A stretch of DNA of 64,000 nucleotides from an uncultured Pelagibacteraceae bacterium (GCA_902540595.1 CACBNI010000004.1:1-64000); one strand, 5' to 3'; counted from the first letter of the stretch, positions 33,376 to 42,125 are shown. Notes: a model not told the origin generated them from the letters alone. Translations and numbers: made by a program.

Positions 33376-34119
33376 TTATATTGAAATCCCACCATCAACA
33401 GAAATTGTTGTTCCAGTTGTAAATGTTGCATCATCACTTGCTAAATAAACAGCTACTGCTGCTATTTCTTCAGCTGTTCCTAATCTTCCCATAGGTTGCC
33501 TTGCTATAAAATCTTTCTTTGCTTGAACAGGGTCAGGGCTTTGATTAACTCTATCTTGCCAAGACGGAGAAAAAACAGTACCTGGTGCAATTGAATTGCA
33601 TCTTATATTTTGTTTAACAAAATCAGCTGCTATAGATTTAGTTAATCCTATCACTGCTCCTTTTGTGGTTCCATAAACAAATCTATTTGGAAAACCTTTT
33701 AAACTGGAAGCACATGATGAAACATTAATAATGCTTCCACCATTTTGTTTTACCATTAATGGTAATATAGCTTTACACATAAAATACATAGATTTTACAT
33801 TCACATTAGTTGAAAAATCCCAATCTTTTTCTTCACACTCAAGAATGGTTCCATGGTGAACAAATCCGACTGCATTAAATAGCACATCCACTTTATCTAA
33901 AGATTTTGTGAAATCTAAAATTGCATTATTGTTAGTTGAGTCTAATGTTGTGACTTGGATATTTGGAAATTCTTTATTTAAATCAGCTAAGGTTTTATCA
34001 TTTAAATCTGTTGCAGTAACACTTGCTCCTTCATTATGAAATGCAATAGCAGTAGCTTTTCCTATCCCTTGTCCTGCGGCTGTAACAACAATTTTTTTAC
34101 CTTCTAATCTTTTGCTCAT
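33376..34119 (-). CDS. Short-chain dehydrogenase, 2-keto-3-deoxy-L-fuconate dehydrogenase-like
   Basis: 247 aa. TAAGQGIG is the NAD loop, NVSSCASS has the catalytic Ser, and YGTTK the Tyr/Lys. The stretch NAVGFVHHGTILECEEKDWDF is the hallmark of the DHRS6/BDH2 branch, whose bacterial members oxidise 2-keto-3-deoxy-L-fuconate or -rhamnonate. It overlaps the next upstream gene by 4 nt (ATGA). It is probably NAD-dependent. Confidence 0.85.
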   Translation of the reverse strand: MSKRLEGKKIVVTAAGQGIGKATAIAFHNEGASVTATDLNDKTLADLNKEFPNIQVTTLDSTNNNAILDFTKSLDKVDVLFNAVGFVHHGTILECEEKDWDFSTNVNVKSMYFMCKAILPLMVKQNGGSIINVSSCASSLKGFPNRFVYGTTKGAVIGLTKSIAADFVKQNIRCNSIAPGTVFSPSWQDRVNQSPDPVQAKKDFIARQPMGRLGTAEEIAAVAVYLASDDATFTTGTTISVDGGISI

Positions 34120-34985
34120 TTTTTGTTCATCCTTTCAATTTCTTTGTAAAGTGAACTATGGTCTTCATTTCCATGGCCATTTTCAACTAAGTTTTTATAC
34201 ATTTCTTTAACTAAATTTGAAATAGGTAATTGAATGTTAAAATTATTTGCACATTCTAAAATATTTTTCATATCTTTTAGATGGGTTGATGTCTTTCCTT
34301 TTGGACTAAAATCCTTATTAATCATTCTTTTTCCATGTGTTTGTAAAACTTTACTATCTGCCCAACCACCTGATAATGCATTAATCATTTTAATTGGATC
34401 GGCGCCAGCTTTTTCACACAATGTAACAGCTTCAGCTACAGCACCAATTGTCAAACCAACTATAATTTGATTTGCCAACTTTGAAACCTGTCCGCTCCCA
34501 ACAGGTCCAACTAATGTAGGATTTCCCATTGTTTTTAAGATATTTTCTACTTCCTTGAAAATTTTTTTTTCTCCTCCAATCATGATGGCAAGTGAACCCT
34601 CCTCAGCACCTATCGTTCCCCCTGAAACTGGAGAGTCTAAGTAATCAATTTTTTTTAAACTAAGATTTTTTGCATGCTTTTTTGCATTCACTGGTTTTAT
34701 CGAACTCATATCAATTACTATTAACCCTGGCTTTAAATTTTCTAAGAAACTTGAACTACTCATAACTTCGTCTACTGCTTTGTCATCAGTCAACATTGTT
34801 ATTACAACATCACTATCTTTAACTAATTCTTCTACCGTTTTTGTTATTTCTGCACCAAACTCTTCTAAAGCCTCAGCTTTAGCTAATGACCTATTAAATA
34901 CCTTTAAACTATAACCAGATTTAAGTATATTTTTTGCCATTGGAAAACCCATTAAGCCAATTCCAATAAAACCAATTTTTTTCAT
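34116..34985 (-). CDS. 3-hydroxyisobutyrate dehydrogenase-family reductase (GarR/GlxR-like)
   Basis: 289 aa. GFIGIGLMGFPMAKNILKSGY is the dinucleotide loop, DSPVSGGTIGAEEGSLAIM the substrate loop, and GSGQVSKLANQIIVG contains the catalytic Lys. Members reduce tartronate semialdehyde or similar to glycerate. It is the first gene of the minus-strand operon with the SDR, FAH and lactonase genes. The substrate is uncertain. Confidence 0.85.
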   Translation of the reverse strand: MKKIGFIGIGLMGFPMAKNILKSGYSLKVFNRSLAKAEALEEFGAEITKTVEELVKDSDVVITMLTDDKAVDEVMSSSSFLENLKPGLIVIDMSSIKPVNAKKHAKNLSLKKIDYLDSPVSGGTIGAEEGSLAIMIGGEKKIFKEVENILKTMGNPTLVGPVGSGQVSKLANQIIVGLTIGAVAEAVTLCEKAGADPIKMINALSGGWADSKVLQTHGKRMINKDFSPKGKTSTHLKDMKNILECANNFNIQLPISNLVKEMYKNLVENGHGNEDHSSLYKEIERMNKK

Positions 34986-35003
34986 TAATTAAATTTGAAC
35001 TCG

Positions 35004-35015
35004 AACAAGCTTGTT
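35004..35015. promoter_or_regulatory. Palindrome in the sugar-acid divergent promoter region
   Basis: AACAAGCTTGTT is a perfect 12-nt palindrome in the 124-bp gap between the reductase gene and the dehydratase gene. It is placed where one operator could control both directions. No regulator gene is adjacent. Confidence 0.4.
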
Positions 35016-35109
35016 AGATGAAAGCAACATTGTCATTATGATTTAAAACTATTAGATTACACATAAATTTATTATATAACTAATATTTTAAACAAACCAA
35101 TAATTTTAA

Positions 35110-36894
35110 ATGTTAAGAAAAAGAAAAACAAAATTAAGAAGCGATCAGTGGTTTAACAATCCAAAAAATCCTGACATGACTGCGTTGTATTTAGAAAAAT
35201 ATATGAATTATGGTCTTAAAAGAAAAGATTTACAATCAGGAAAACCAATTATCGGAATAGCTCAATCAGGTAGCGACCTATCACCTTGTAATAGACATTT
35301 TTTATCATTATGTAAAAAAATTAAGGATGGGATAAAAAAGGCTGGAGGTATCCCAATGGAATTTCCAACTCATCCAATACAAGAAACTGGAAAAAGACCA
35401 ACGGCAATGCTAGATCGAAATTTATCTTATTTGTCACTAGTTGAAGTCTTGTATGGATATCCAATTGATGGCGTAATTCTAACTACAGGATGTGATAAAA
35501 CTACACCTGCTGCTTTGATGGCAGCTGCAACTGTAAATATTCCTGCGATTGTTCTTTCTGGAGGTCCAATGTTAGATGGTTTTTATAAAGGTAAATTGGC
35601 AGGATCTGGGACAATAATCTGGGAAGCTCGAAAGTTATTAGCAAAAGGTGAAATAAATTATGATGAATTTATGGATATGGCTGCATCATCTGCACCAAGT
35701 GTTGGTCACTGTAACACGATGGGCACTGCCTCTTCAATGAATTCTGTTGCAGAGGCATTAGGTATGTCATTACCTGGATGTGCAATTATACCTGCACCTT
35801 ATAAAGAAAGAAAACAAATTTCATTTGAAACAGGAAAAAGGATTGTAGATATGGTTCATGAAAATTTAACTCCATCAAAAATATTGACAAGAAAAGCTTT
35901 TGAAAATGCAGTTGTAGTTGCTAGTGCAATTGGAGGATCGAGTAACTGCACTACTCATTTAAGTGCAATAGCGAAACATATGGGAATTAAGTTTAATTTA
36001 TCTGATTGGCAAAAATTAGGTCATAATATTCCTTTACTTGTAAATTGTCAGCCAGCAGGTGAATATTTAATGGAAAGTTTTTTTAGCTCGGGAGGAGTGC
36101 CTGCAGTTATGAAAGAATTAATAAAAAATAAAAAGATTCACACAAATCTTATGACCGTGACAGGTAAAACTATTGCTCAGAATTTAATAAAAAAAATAAA
36201 GGTAAATCCTAATGTAGTAAAAACTTTCAAGAATGCTCTTTCAGATAAAGCTGGATTTTTAGTGATGCGTAGTAACTTTTTCTCGACAGCTATAATGAAA
36301 ACATCGGTTATAAGTAAAGAATTTAGAGATAGATACCTTTCAAATCCTAAGCATCCAAACGTTTTCAATGGAAAAGCAGTTGTTTTTGAAGGACCAGAGG
36401 ATTATCACAAAAGACTTAATAGTAAAAAATTAAATATTGATGAAAATTCTGTTTTAATTGTAAGAGGATGTGGACCAGTTGGTTATCCTGGTTCAGCAGA
36501 AGTAATCAATATGCAGCCACCTGATAGATTATTAAAAAAAGGAATCAACACATTGCCAACACTTGGTGATGGGAGACAGAGCGGTACGTCTGCAAGTCCA
36601 TCAATCCTGCATGTATCACCTGAATCTGCTGTTGGTGGGGATTTAGGTATTGTTAAAACTGGCGATAAAATAAAAATAGATCTTAACAAAAGAAGAGTGG
36701 ACTTGTTAATTTCTCAAGCAGAATTTAAAAGTAGAAGAAAAAAAAGAAAAAAGTTTAAAATCAATAACCAAACCCCTTGGCAAGAAATTTTTAGAGACAC
36801 TGTAGGGCAACTTGAAGACGGTGCATGTATTAAGTCGCGAGGAGTTTATTTAAATGTCTCTACCTCAAAAGGTATTCCAAGAGACTCGCATTAA
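35110..36894 (+). CDS. IlvD/Edd-family dehydratase, sugar-acid type
   Basis: 594 aa. The Fe-S cysteines are present: C60 in SPCNRH, C128 in TTGCDKTTP, C201 in GHCNTMGTASSM. PTAMLDRNL, SGGPMLDGFYKGK and QPAGEYLMESFFSSGG match the L-arabinonate/D-xylonate dehydratase branch rather than biosynthetic IlvD. It would turn an aldonate into its 2-keto-3-deoxy form. It is divergent from the reductase-SDR-FAH-lactonase operon, consistent with one pathway. Confidence 0.85.
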   Translation: MLRKRKTKLRSDQWFNNPKNPDMTALYLEKYMNYGLKRKDLQSGKPIIGIAQSGSDLSPCNRHFLSLCKKIKDGIKKAGGIPMEFPTHPIQETGKRPTAMLDRNLSYLSLVEVLYGYPIDGVILTTGCDKTTPAALMAAATVNIPAIVLSGGPMLDGFYKGKLAGSGTIIWEARKLLAKGEINYDEFMDMAASSAPSVGHCNTMGTASSMNSVAEALGMSLPGCAIIPAPYKERKQISFETGKRIVDMVHENLTPSKILTRKAFENAVVVASAIGGSSNCTTHLSAIAKHMGIKFNLSDWQKLGHNIPLLVNCQPAGEYLMESFFSSGGVPAVMKELIKNKKIHTNLMTVTGKTIAQNLIKKIKVNPNVVKTFKNALSDKAGFLVMRSNFFSTAIMKTSVISKEFRDRYLSNPKHPNVFNGKAVVFEGPEDYHKRLNSKKLNIDENSVLIVRGCGPVGYPGSAEVINMQPPDRLLKKGINTLPTLGDGRQSGTSASPSILHVSPESAVGGDLGIVKTGDKIKIDLNKRRVDLLISQAEFKSRRKKRKKFKINNQTPWQEIFRDTVGQLEDGACIKSRGVYLNVSTSKGIPRDSH

Positions 36895-37070
36895 AAAAGT
36901 TTTGTTAATCGTTGGTTTTAATTAGATAAAAAATAATTACTATAATTGTTTTTGATACCGGGAATATACTAAAGCACTAGGTTGTATTCAAGAAATATAT
37001 TTTATGAAAATTAAAATAAATTAATTGAAATTTATTTTATTATAATTACCTTTTTTATAAGGAGGTTATT

Positions 37071-37100
37071 ATGTTAAAACTATCACCACCTGACACTTAG
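37071..37100 (+). CDS. Nine-codon ORF with perfect Shine-Dalgarno (candidate leader peptide)
   Basis: AAGGAGG (37059-37065) sits 5 nt before an ATG that opens MLKLSPPDT then TAG. This is among the best ribosome-binding sites in the window. A TATAAT lies at 37041-37046. The frame stays open after the TAG for another 24 codons to a TAA at 37173-37175, so stop readthrough or a decayed small gene is also possible. The downstream gene is on the other strand, so no attenuated gene is evident. Confidence 0.4.
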   Translation: MLKLSPPDT

Positions 37101-37137
37101 CTGAATAGCTTTATATTTCAAAAACAAATAAAAAATA

Positions 37138-37211
37138 AAATCCACTTGGATTTAAATGCCAAAGAGGCAATATAAGGGAGCTCTTTAGGTAAAATCTTAA
37201 AGAGCGAACCC
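37138..37211 (+). ncRNA. Three tandem hairpins, candidate structured RNA
   Basis: The 326-bp gap 36895-37220 holds no gene beyond the nine-codon ORF, but its end is structured. AAATCCACTTGGATTT (37138-37153) folds on itself. TGCC-AAAGA-GGCA is at 37157-37169. GCTCTTTA (37180-37187) pairs with TAAAGAGC (37198-37205), closed outside by GGG/CCC. No T-run follows on either strand, so this is not a plain terminator. The rest of the gap (36895-37040) is plain AT-rich DNA. Confidence 0.4.
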
Positions 37212-37220
37212 TTAAAAAAA

Positions 37221-37751
37221 TTAATTAATAGATTTTAATATTTCTAGTGGAAGTGGTGCTTCTGGGTATTTTTTTTGACATAGTTTTTCGTAACTTTTAC
37301 AAAAATCTATAATTATCTTTAAAACTGATTTTTCATTTGAATTGGTATTAATCTTTAACTCCGATATTAATTTATCTCTATTGTCCTCTAATTCTTTGAT
37401 TTGCTCTCCTGTAAAAAATTCACCTGTCTCAATCTCCCAATAAGTATTATCTAATTCTTTATCACTTAAATTGTTTAATTTATTCTGTAGTTCCAAAATA
37501 GTTGGGTCATCTGTAAGCTTATTTCGCATTGGAGAATTCTTTAACTTTCCAAGACATTTATCTCTTAATCCTTCAATAAAATGATCATAGGGTCTTCCTT
37601 CTGATAAATCTCTGAAATGATTGGTTTTAAAATATTTATTAATGGCTAAATCATTTGAAACTTTCTCTTTACCTTTAATGATTGCTATTTGAACGTATAT
37701 TTCTTGGCTAATGTACTCTTCTAAATACTCTATAACTTTTTGAGGTATCAC
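37221..37751 (-). CDS. Conserved-looking hypothetical protein, no recognised domain
   Basis: 176 aa, highly charged and mainly helical, no signal peptide or membrane helix. Segments such as EGRPYDHFIEGLRDKCLGK and ELDNTYWEIETGEFFTGEQIKEL give no family I know. It lies 19 bp downstream of the cytochrome c'-like gene on the same strand and may be cotranscribed with it. Confidence 0.6.
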   Translation of the reverse strand: MIPQKVIEYLEEYISQEIYVQIAIIKGKEKVSNDLAINKYFKTNHFRDLSEGRPYDHFIEGLRDKCLGKLKNSPMRNKLTDDPTILELQNKLNNLSDKELDNTYWEIETGEFFTGEQIKELEDNRDKLISELKINTNSNEKSVLKIIIDFCKSYEKLCQKKYPEAPLPLEILKSIN

Positions 37752-37770
37752 TGTTTGATAAGAAATTTGA

Positions 37771-38238
37771 TTAATTACTCATACGGTATTTACTATGGCA
37801 CGCCTTACAATTACTCCACATTAATTCTTGAAGGGTGCCTCGAATATCATCACTGTCTTCAATTACCGAAGTAAGCTTGATCATATCGTCTGAAGATTTT
37901 TGCATTAAAGCATTAAACGCATCTTTTTCCTCCCAAATTATTGGTAAAGATTCTGTCTTAAATCCCTTTTGAGTATTTTCAGGAAACAATCCTAATAATG
38001 TTTTATAATTTTCACTCATTTCGATCATCAATTCTTTTGCTTTATCAAAATCGCCATTAAAGGAAAATGATTGAACACGCTTTGCAGTACTGTAATTCTT
38101 GCTAAAAAGAGCTTTTCTTCCTTTGATAATTTCTTCTGCTGTTTGCTCTGCGATACTTTGAGATCCAATTATGGTAAAAAACAGTGACAACAAAACGATA
38201 CTAAAGCAATACTTAATATGGTTTACTAACGTATGCAT
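37771..38238 (-). CDS. Cytochrome c'-like periplasmic protein
   Basis: 155 aa. A hydrophobic export segment (YCFSIVLLSLFFTIIGSQSIA) is followed by a four-helix-bundle type sequence. The heme motif CKACH lies near the C-terminus (SNCKACHSKYR), the arrangement of cytochrome c'. Its ATG and that of the divergent b561 gene share an ATGCAT palindrome. It may bind NO or shuttle electrons with the b561. Confidence 0.85.
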   Translation of the reverse strand: MHTLVNHIKYCFSIVLLSLFFTIIGSQSIAEQTAEEIIKGRKALFSKNYSTAKRVQSFSFNGDFDKAKELMIEMSENYKTLLGLFPENTQKGFKTESLPIIWEEKDAFNALMQKSSDDMIKLTSVIEDSDDIRGTLQELMWSNCKACHSKYRMSN

Positions 38239-38760
38239 GTTAAAAATACCTTAACAGAGTATGGTATTATTTCAAAGCTGTTACATTGGCTAAGTGCAAT
38301 ATTACTAATCATTCAAATTCCACTTGGTTTTTATTTAGTTGATTTAGATTTTGGAGAAGAAAGAATAAATGTTGAAAATATACACATCATCATTGGATTA
38401 TCAATATTTTACTTAGTGATTATAAGATTGCTAAATAATATTTTTAACCCTACTCCAAAATTAGATCCTAGTGTATTTAGTGGTCAAAAATTTATTGCTA
38501 AACTAAATCACGTTCTTCTTTATGTGGCAATTTTATCCATAACTATTTCTGGAATTTTAAAAAAGTTATTTAATGGAGAATCTTTAGTGATTTTTTTTAA
38601 AGAAATTAAAATACAAGATAATTTTGAGTTAGCTAATCAATTTTATAATATACACATATTCTCTAATTATACGATTGTCGCTTTAATCGCTCTACATATT
38701 TCAGCTGTTATAGTTCATAAATTATTTTTTAGTGATAATTTATTAAAGAAAATTCTTTAA
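38233..38760 (+). CDS. Cytochrome b561 family protein
   Basis: 175 aa, four transmembrane helices. Heme-ligand His candidates are in KLLHWLSAILL, NIHIIIGLSIFY, and YNIHIFSNYTIVALIALHISAV. It is a membrane diheme protein passing electrons from quinol to a periplasmic partner, plausibly the divergent cytochrome c'. Starts MHVKNTLTEYG at an ATG that overlaps the divergent start by 6 nt. Confidence 0.85.
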   Translation: MHVKNTLTEYGIISKLLHWLSAILLIIQIPLGFYLVDLDFGEERINVENIHIIIGLSIFYLVIIRLLNNIFNPTPKLDPSVFSGQKFIAKLNHVLLYVAILSITISGILKKLFNGESLVIFFKEIKIQDNFELANQFYNIHIFSNYTIVALIALHISAVIVHKLFFSDNLLKKIL

Positions 38761-38766
38761 AAATAT

Positions 38767-39207
38767 TTAATGGCAATTAATTCCAAACTTTTTTAATCTC
38801 CAATAATTATAAGGCCAAGGAGTTAAAAAACCAGCTATAAGCATTATTGGTACGACCCACCATGTTAATATGGCACCACCTGTTAAAAGATAGTCTGTTA
38901 AATTCATTGCTATTTCCATACTTACCATTGAAATAAAACTCATTCCCAAGGCGGTTTTTAAGGCATCCTTAAATTTAAAATTTTGTCTTATTAAAATTAT
39001 GGTTTCTAAAATAATACTTGTAATTAAACCATTGATAATTGCTAAAGTCATAATGGCTAAAACAGGCCAGGGAATTCCTGTTATTTGGAAATACAATATA
39101 GTTCCAAAGTCACCAATTGCACATCCTAATAAACACCAGGCAGTATTTTTGGCACTTCTTTTCCATGTATGATTGCAAGACCAATTAAAATTAACAGTGC
39201 TTTCCAT
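38767..39207 (-). CDS. DUF4396-family membrane protein
   Basis: 146 aa. The N-terminus has NWSCNHTWKRSAKNTAWCLLGCAIGD. Four hydrophobic helices follow, with ALGMSFISMVSMEIAMNLTDY and TPWPYNYWRLKKFG. This is the DUF4396 pattern, often found beside copper proteins. It lies 15 bp downstream of the cupredoxin-like gene. Confidence 0.75.
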   Translation of the reverse strand: MESTVNFNWSCNHTWKRSAKNTAWCLLGCAIGDFGTILYFQITGIPWPVLAIMTLAIINGLITSIILETIILIRQNFKFKDALKTALGMSFISMVSMEIAMNLTDYLLTGGAILTWWVVPIMLIAGFLTPWPYNYWRLKKFGINCH

Positions 39208-39221
39208 ATAAAAAAATTTTT

Positions 39222-39716
39222 TTAATTAATTTCTACTTTTGCAATCATTCCTACATCGTAGTGGCCTGGGACATTGCAGGCTATTTCAATATTAGATGCA
39301 TTTTCAAATTTCCAAATTAAATCTTTACTCTTCTTTGGCTCCAACAGAACACTATTAGCATGACTATGAGTCATAGATTTGTCCATCATAGACATTTTGT
39401 CAATGCTATCAGCTAATATTATTTCCATCTCAACCAATTTTTGCATTTCAGATTGATGATCTTTGTGCATAGTTTGATTAGCAATATTAAATTCATGTAC
39501 TAATTCACCAACATTCTCTACCTCAAATTTTATAGTTTCACCAGATTGAAAATTAAAAGAACTTGGTTCAAAATAATTATCATACATTAAAACTTTAATT
39601 ATTCTTGTAACGTCCTCTTGTTTTCCTTTTTTACCAATCTTCATACTTTTATCAGCTAGTGCAGCAGAAATTGATACAGTGAATGAAATTAATATTATAA
39701 AAAAATGTTTGAACAT
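39222..39716 (-). CDS. Cupredoxin-like copper protein
   Basis: 164 aa with a signal peptide (FIILISFTVSISAALA). A plastocyanin/azurin-like domain carries a type-1 copper set: His in ELVHEFNI, then Cys, His and Met in ACNVPGHYDVGM. A Met/His-rich insert (TMHKDHQSEMQ, MSMMDKSMTHSHAN) in the middle could bind extra copper. It sits with DUF4396 and a cytochrome c gene. Confidence 0.85.
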   Translation of the reverse strand: MFKHFFIILISFTVSISAALADKSMKIGKKGKQEDVTRIIKVLMYDNYFEPSSFNFQSGETIKFEVENVGELVHEFNIANQTMHKDHQSEMQKLVEMEIILADSIDKMSMMDKSMTHSHANSVLLEPKKSKDLIWKFENASNIEIACNVPGHYDVGMIAKVEIN

Positions 39717-39754
39717 ATTTGTGATATAGCTAATTAAATCAAAAATTCAATGCA

Positions 39755-40195
39755 TCAATTAAGCTTAAGTTGATATTCATAATTTTCTTTAGACCAATAA
39801 GATTTCATATAAGCTAGTACACTATCAATTTCTTTGTCAGATAATTTATCTTCAAATCCAATCATCTTACCTTCATAATTTTTTACCAATTTAGCTAATC
39901 CATATTTTATTATCGCATGTAGCGTTTTATCATCATGGTGCCAAGTATGACCAGATCCATCCAAAGGTGGGGCTTTTCTATGTCCGTCACTATCTACACC
40001 CTTCCAATTTTCAGCTCCAGATAGATTTATCATATGACAAGAAACACAATTATTTTCGTATGCAATTTTACCTCTTTCAATCATAAGTTTAGAGACAGTA
40101 GTAATTGGAAAATGATTATGTGCATTTGCAATATTGAGACCAATAGAGATAAAAAAAGCAACTATTAAAGAAATAAGTTTAACAAAATTTACCAT
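39755..40195 (-). CDS. Class I c-type cytochrome
   Basis: 146 aa with a signal peptide (LIVAFFISIGLNIANA). The heme motif CVSCHMINL is near residue 51, and a Met ligand candidate lies in EGKMIGFEDKLSD. SDKEIDSVLAYMKSYW is the usual C-terminal helix. Probably a periplasmic electron carrier with the neighbouring cupredoxin. Confidence 0.9.
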   Translation of the reverse strand: MVNFVKLISLIVAFFISIGLNIANAHNHFPITTVSKLMIERGKIAYENNCVSCHMINLSGAENWKGVDSDGHRKAPPLDGSGHTWHHDDKTLHAIIKYGLAKLVKNYEGKMIGFEDKLSDKEIDSVLAYMKSYWSKENYEYQLKLN

Positions 40196-40250
40196 GATAC
40201 TTTTATGGATAATTGATTTATATTAACAAGTACATGTGTTAATTTAAGCA

Positions 40251-40934
40251 ATGATCCTTAAACAACTTTTCGATAATAAATCATCAACCTATACCTATCT
40301 AATTGCCTCAGCAAAAGGGAGAGAAGCAATCATTATAGATCCTGTTTTAGAAAATGTTGATGAATATATAAGTCATTTAAAAGAACTTGATTTAAAACTC
40401 GTAAAAGTAATAGATACTCATATTCATGCTGACCATGTTACTGGTGCATCTAAATTAAAAATTAATACAAATTGTACAACGATTATGGGAGAAAATTCCC
40501 CTGCTGAAACTGTAGATATAAAACTTGAAGATGATGGAATAATTAAAATAGATCAATTATCAATTAGAGCCATGTTTACCCCAGGTCATACTTCAGATAG
40601 TTACAGTTTTATAATGGATAACTATTTATTCTCTGGTGACACTCTTTTAATAAATGGGACTGGAAGAACTGATTTTCAAAATGGGAGTTCTAAGGATGCT
40701 TACCATTCACTTTTTAATAAATTATTAAAATTACCTGAAGAGACAATTCTTTATCCAGGTCACGATTATAATGGAAAAAAATCAAGTACTATTGGTAAAG
40801 AGAAAAAATTTAATCCAAGACTGCAAGTTGAAAATGTTGATCAATATATTGAAATTATGTCCAATTTAAAATTATCAAAACCAATTATGATTGATCAAAA
40901 TGTATCAAGAAACCTTATGCTTGGGGGAATTTAG
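40251..40934 (+). CDS. Metallo-beta-lactamase-fold protein, persulfide dioxygenase (ETHE1)-like
   Basis: 227 aa. DTHIHADHVTGASKL, TPGHTSDSYSF and LFSGDTLLINGTGRTDFQNGSS are the ETHE1-type motifs: a mononuclear iron bound by two His and an Asp, plus the GRTDFQ loop. It would oxidise glutathione persulfide to sulfite. This suits an organism that releases sulfide from methanethiol. It is divergent from the cytochrome c gene. Confidence 0.85.
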   Translation: MILKQLFDNKSSTYTYLIASAKGREAIIIDPVLENVDEYISHLKELDLKLVKVIDTHIHADHVTGASKLKINTNCTTIMGENSPAETVDIKLEDDGIIKIDQLSIRAMFTPGHTSDSYSFIMDNYLFSGDTLLINGTGRTDFQNGSSKDAYHSLFNKLLKLPEETILYPGHDYNGKKSSTIGKEKKFNPRLQVENVDQYIEIMSNLKLSKPIMIDQNVSRNLMLGGI

Positions 40935-40961
40935 TATGCCTCTCCAAGTAAGAGAGGCATA
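40935..40961 (+). terminator. Hairpin downstream of the ETHE1-like gene
   Basis: A 10-bp perfect stem TATGCCTCTC / GAGAGGCATA around a 7-nt loop starts immediately after the stop codon. No clear T-run follows, so it may be a transcript end stabiliser rather than a classical terminator. The remaining 155 bp to 41116 shows nothing else. Confidence 0.55.
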
Positions 40962-41116
40962 AGTTATAAATAACAAGAGAGATAATTAATCAAAAATAAA
41001 ATGAATTTTTAAATTAATTAACTTCTTTATACATTCAGAGAATAATTTGAATAACTTTTATTGATCAACACAGCTATGCATTATGTGAAGTGATATATAA
41101 TTAATATTAATTACAA

Positions 41117-41428
41117 TTAAGAAATAAATATAACAAACCAGTAAGATAATAGACCCGAAAATATTGTTGCAATAACATTCTTAGAAAAATAGCCCACAAG
41201 AATTGCAACTATAGCACCAAAGATTTTAGGATCATTCATATTGATGTAGACACCATTATCATTAATAAATATTGCAGGAAATATAATCGCTGGAAACACT
41301 GATGACGGAACGTAAGCCAAAACTGCTTTAATTTTTTCACCCAATAAATCCCTTCTAACCAATGCAATCATAGTCATTCTTGTCATATAAGTTAATATTC
41401 CTGCGATTGTTATTGATAACCAAGTCAT
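41117..41428 (-). CDS. azlD: AzlD-family small exporter subunit
   Basis: 103 aa, about four hydrophobic helices, with GILTYMTRMTMIALVRR at the N-terminus, typical of AzlD. It overlaps the azlC stop by 4 nt (ATGA). The pair exports branched-chain or related amino acids. Confidence 0.85.
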   Translation of the reverse strand: MTWLSITIAGILTYMTRMTMIALVRRDLLGEKIKAVLAYVPSSVFPAIIFPAIFINDNGVYINMNDPKIFGAIVAILVGYFSKNVIATIFSGLLSYWFVIFIS

Positions 41429-42111
41429 TTTTTTAACCTCAACAACAATGCTGCAACAAACAAAGCAATAATTGGTGAAATAAGTATGTAAGATTTAAAT
41501 GGAGCATCAAAAAATAATAACGAACTAATCCCACAAACAAGCATTACAATTACGTGATCCAATTTTTTTAAGTCTTGGACAACAATGGCTATAAAAGTAA
41601 GGGGTATTGCAAATTTTAATCCAAGTTCTTCTGGAACAAATGAACCCAAGATAATTCCTGAAATTGTAGCGACTTGCCAACAAACCCATAGTGTTCCGCC
41701 AGTACCAATTAAATGATAATGGAGATGTTGCTCAGTTTTATTTTTTTTAAAAAATTTATTAGACTCAGCAAAACCTTGGTCAACTATAAAATATGAAATT
41801 AGTAACTTTTTAAGAAAAGATAGTTTATCCAAATATTCTGACAGAACGGCTCCATATAATAAATGTCTTGAGTTTATAACACCTACAGAAGTAACGGCTA
41901 CCAAAGTAGAGGCTCCACCTGACAGAAGCTGCAAATAAACAATTTGTGAAGCTCCACCAAAAATAATGATGGACATTCCATAAACTAAATATGGATTAAA
42001 TCCAAGCTCTACACCAATTGCTCCACAAATAATTCCAAATGGAATTACTGAAAGCATATGAGGAGCAACATCAATCATTCCCCTAGTAAATAATTGTTTT
42101 TTTGATAACAT
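41425..42111 (-). CDS. azlC: AzlC-family amino acid exporter
   Basis: 228 aa multi-span protein. IPFGIICGAIGVELGF, FGGASQIVYLQLLSGGAS and NSRHLLYGAVLSEY are the AzlC signature blocks. It lies 14 bp downstream of the iron ABC ATPase gene, so it may share its Fur-controlled transcript although its role is different. Confidence 0.9.
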   Translation of the reverse strand: MLSKKQLFTRGMIDVAPHMLSVIPFGIICGAIGVELGFNPYLVYGMSIIIFGGASQIVYLQLLSGGASTLVAVTSVGVINSRHLLYGAVLSEYLDKLSFLKKLLISYFIVDQGFAESNKFFKKNKTEQHLHYHLIGTGGTLWVCWQVATISGIILGSFVPEELGLKFAIPLTFIAIVVQDLKKLDHVIVMLVCGISSLLFFDAPFKSYILISPIIALFVAALLLRLKK

Positions 42112-42125
42112 TTATTTCGTTTGTA

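Noticed and set aside
37176..37211. Hairpin 3 as a rho-independent terminator
   Set aside because: No T-run follows on either strand; described instead as part of a candidate structured RNA.
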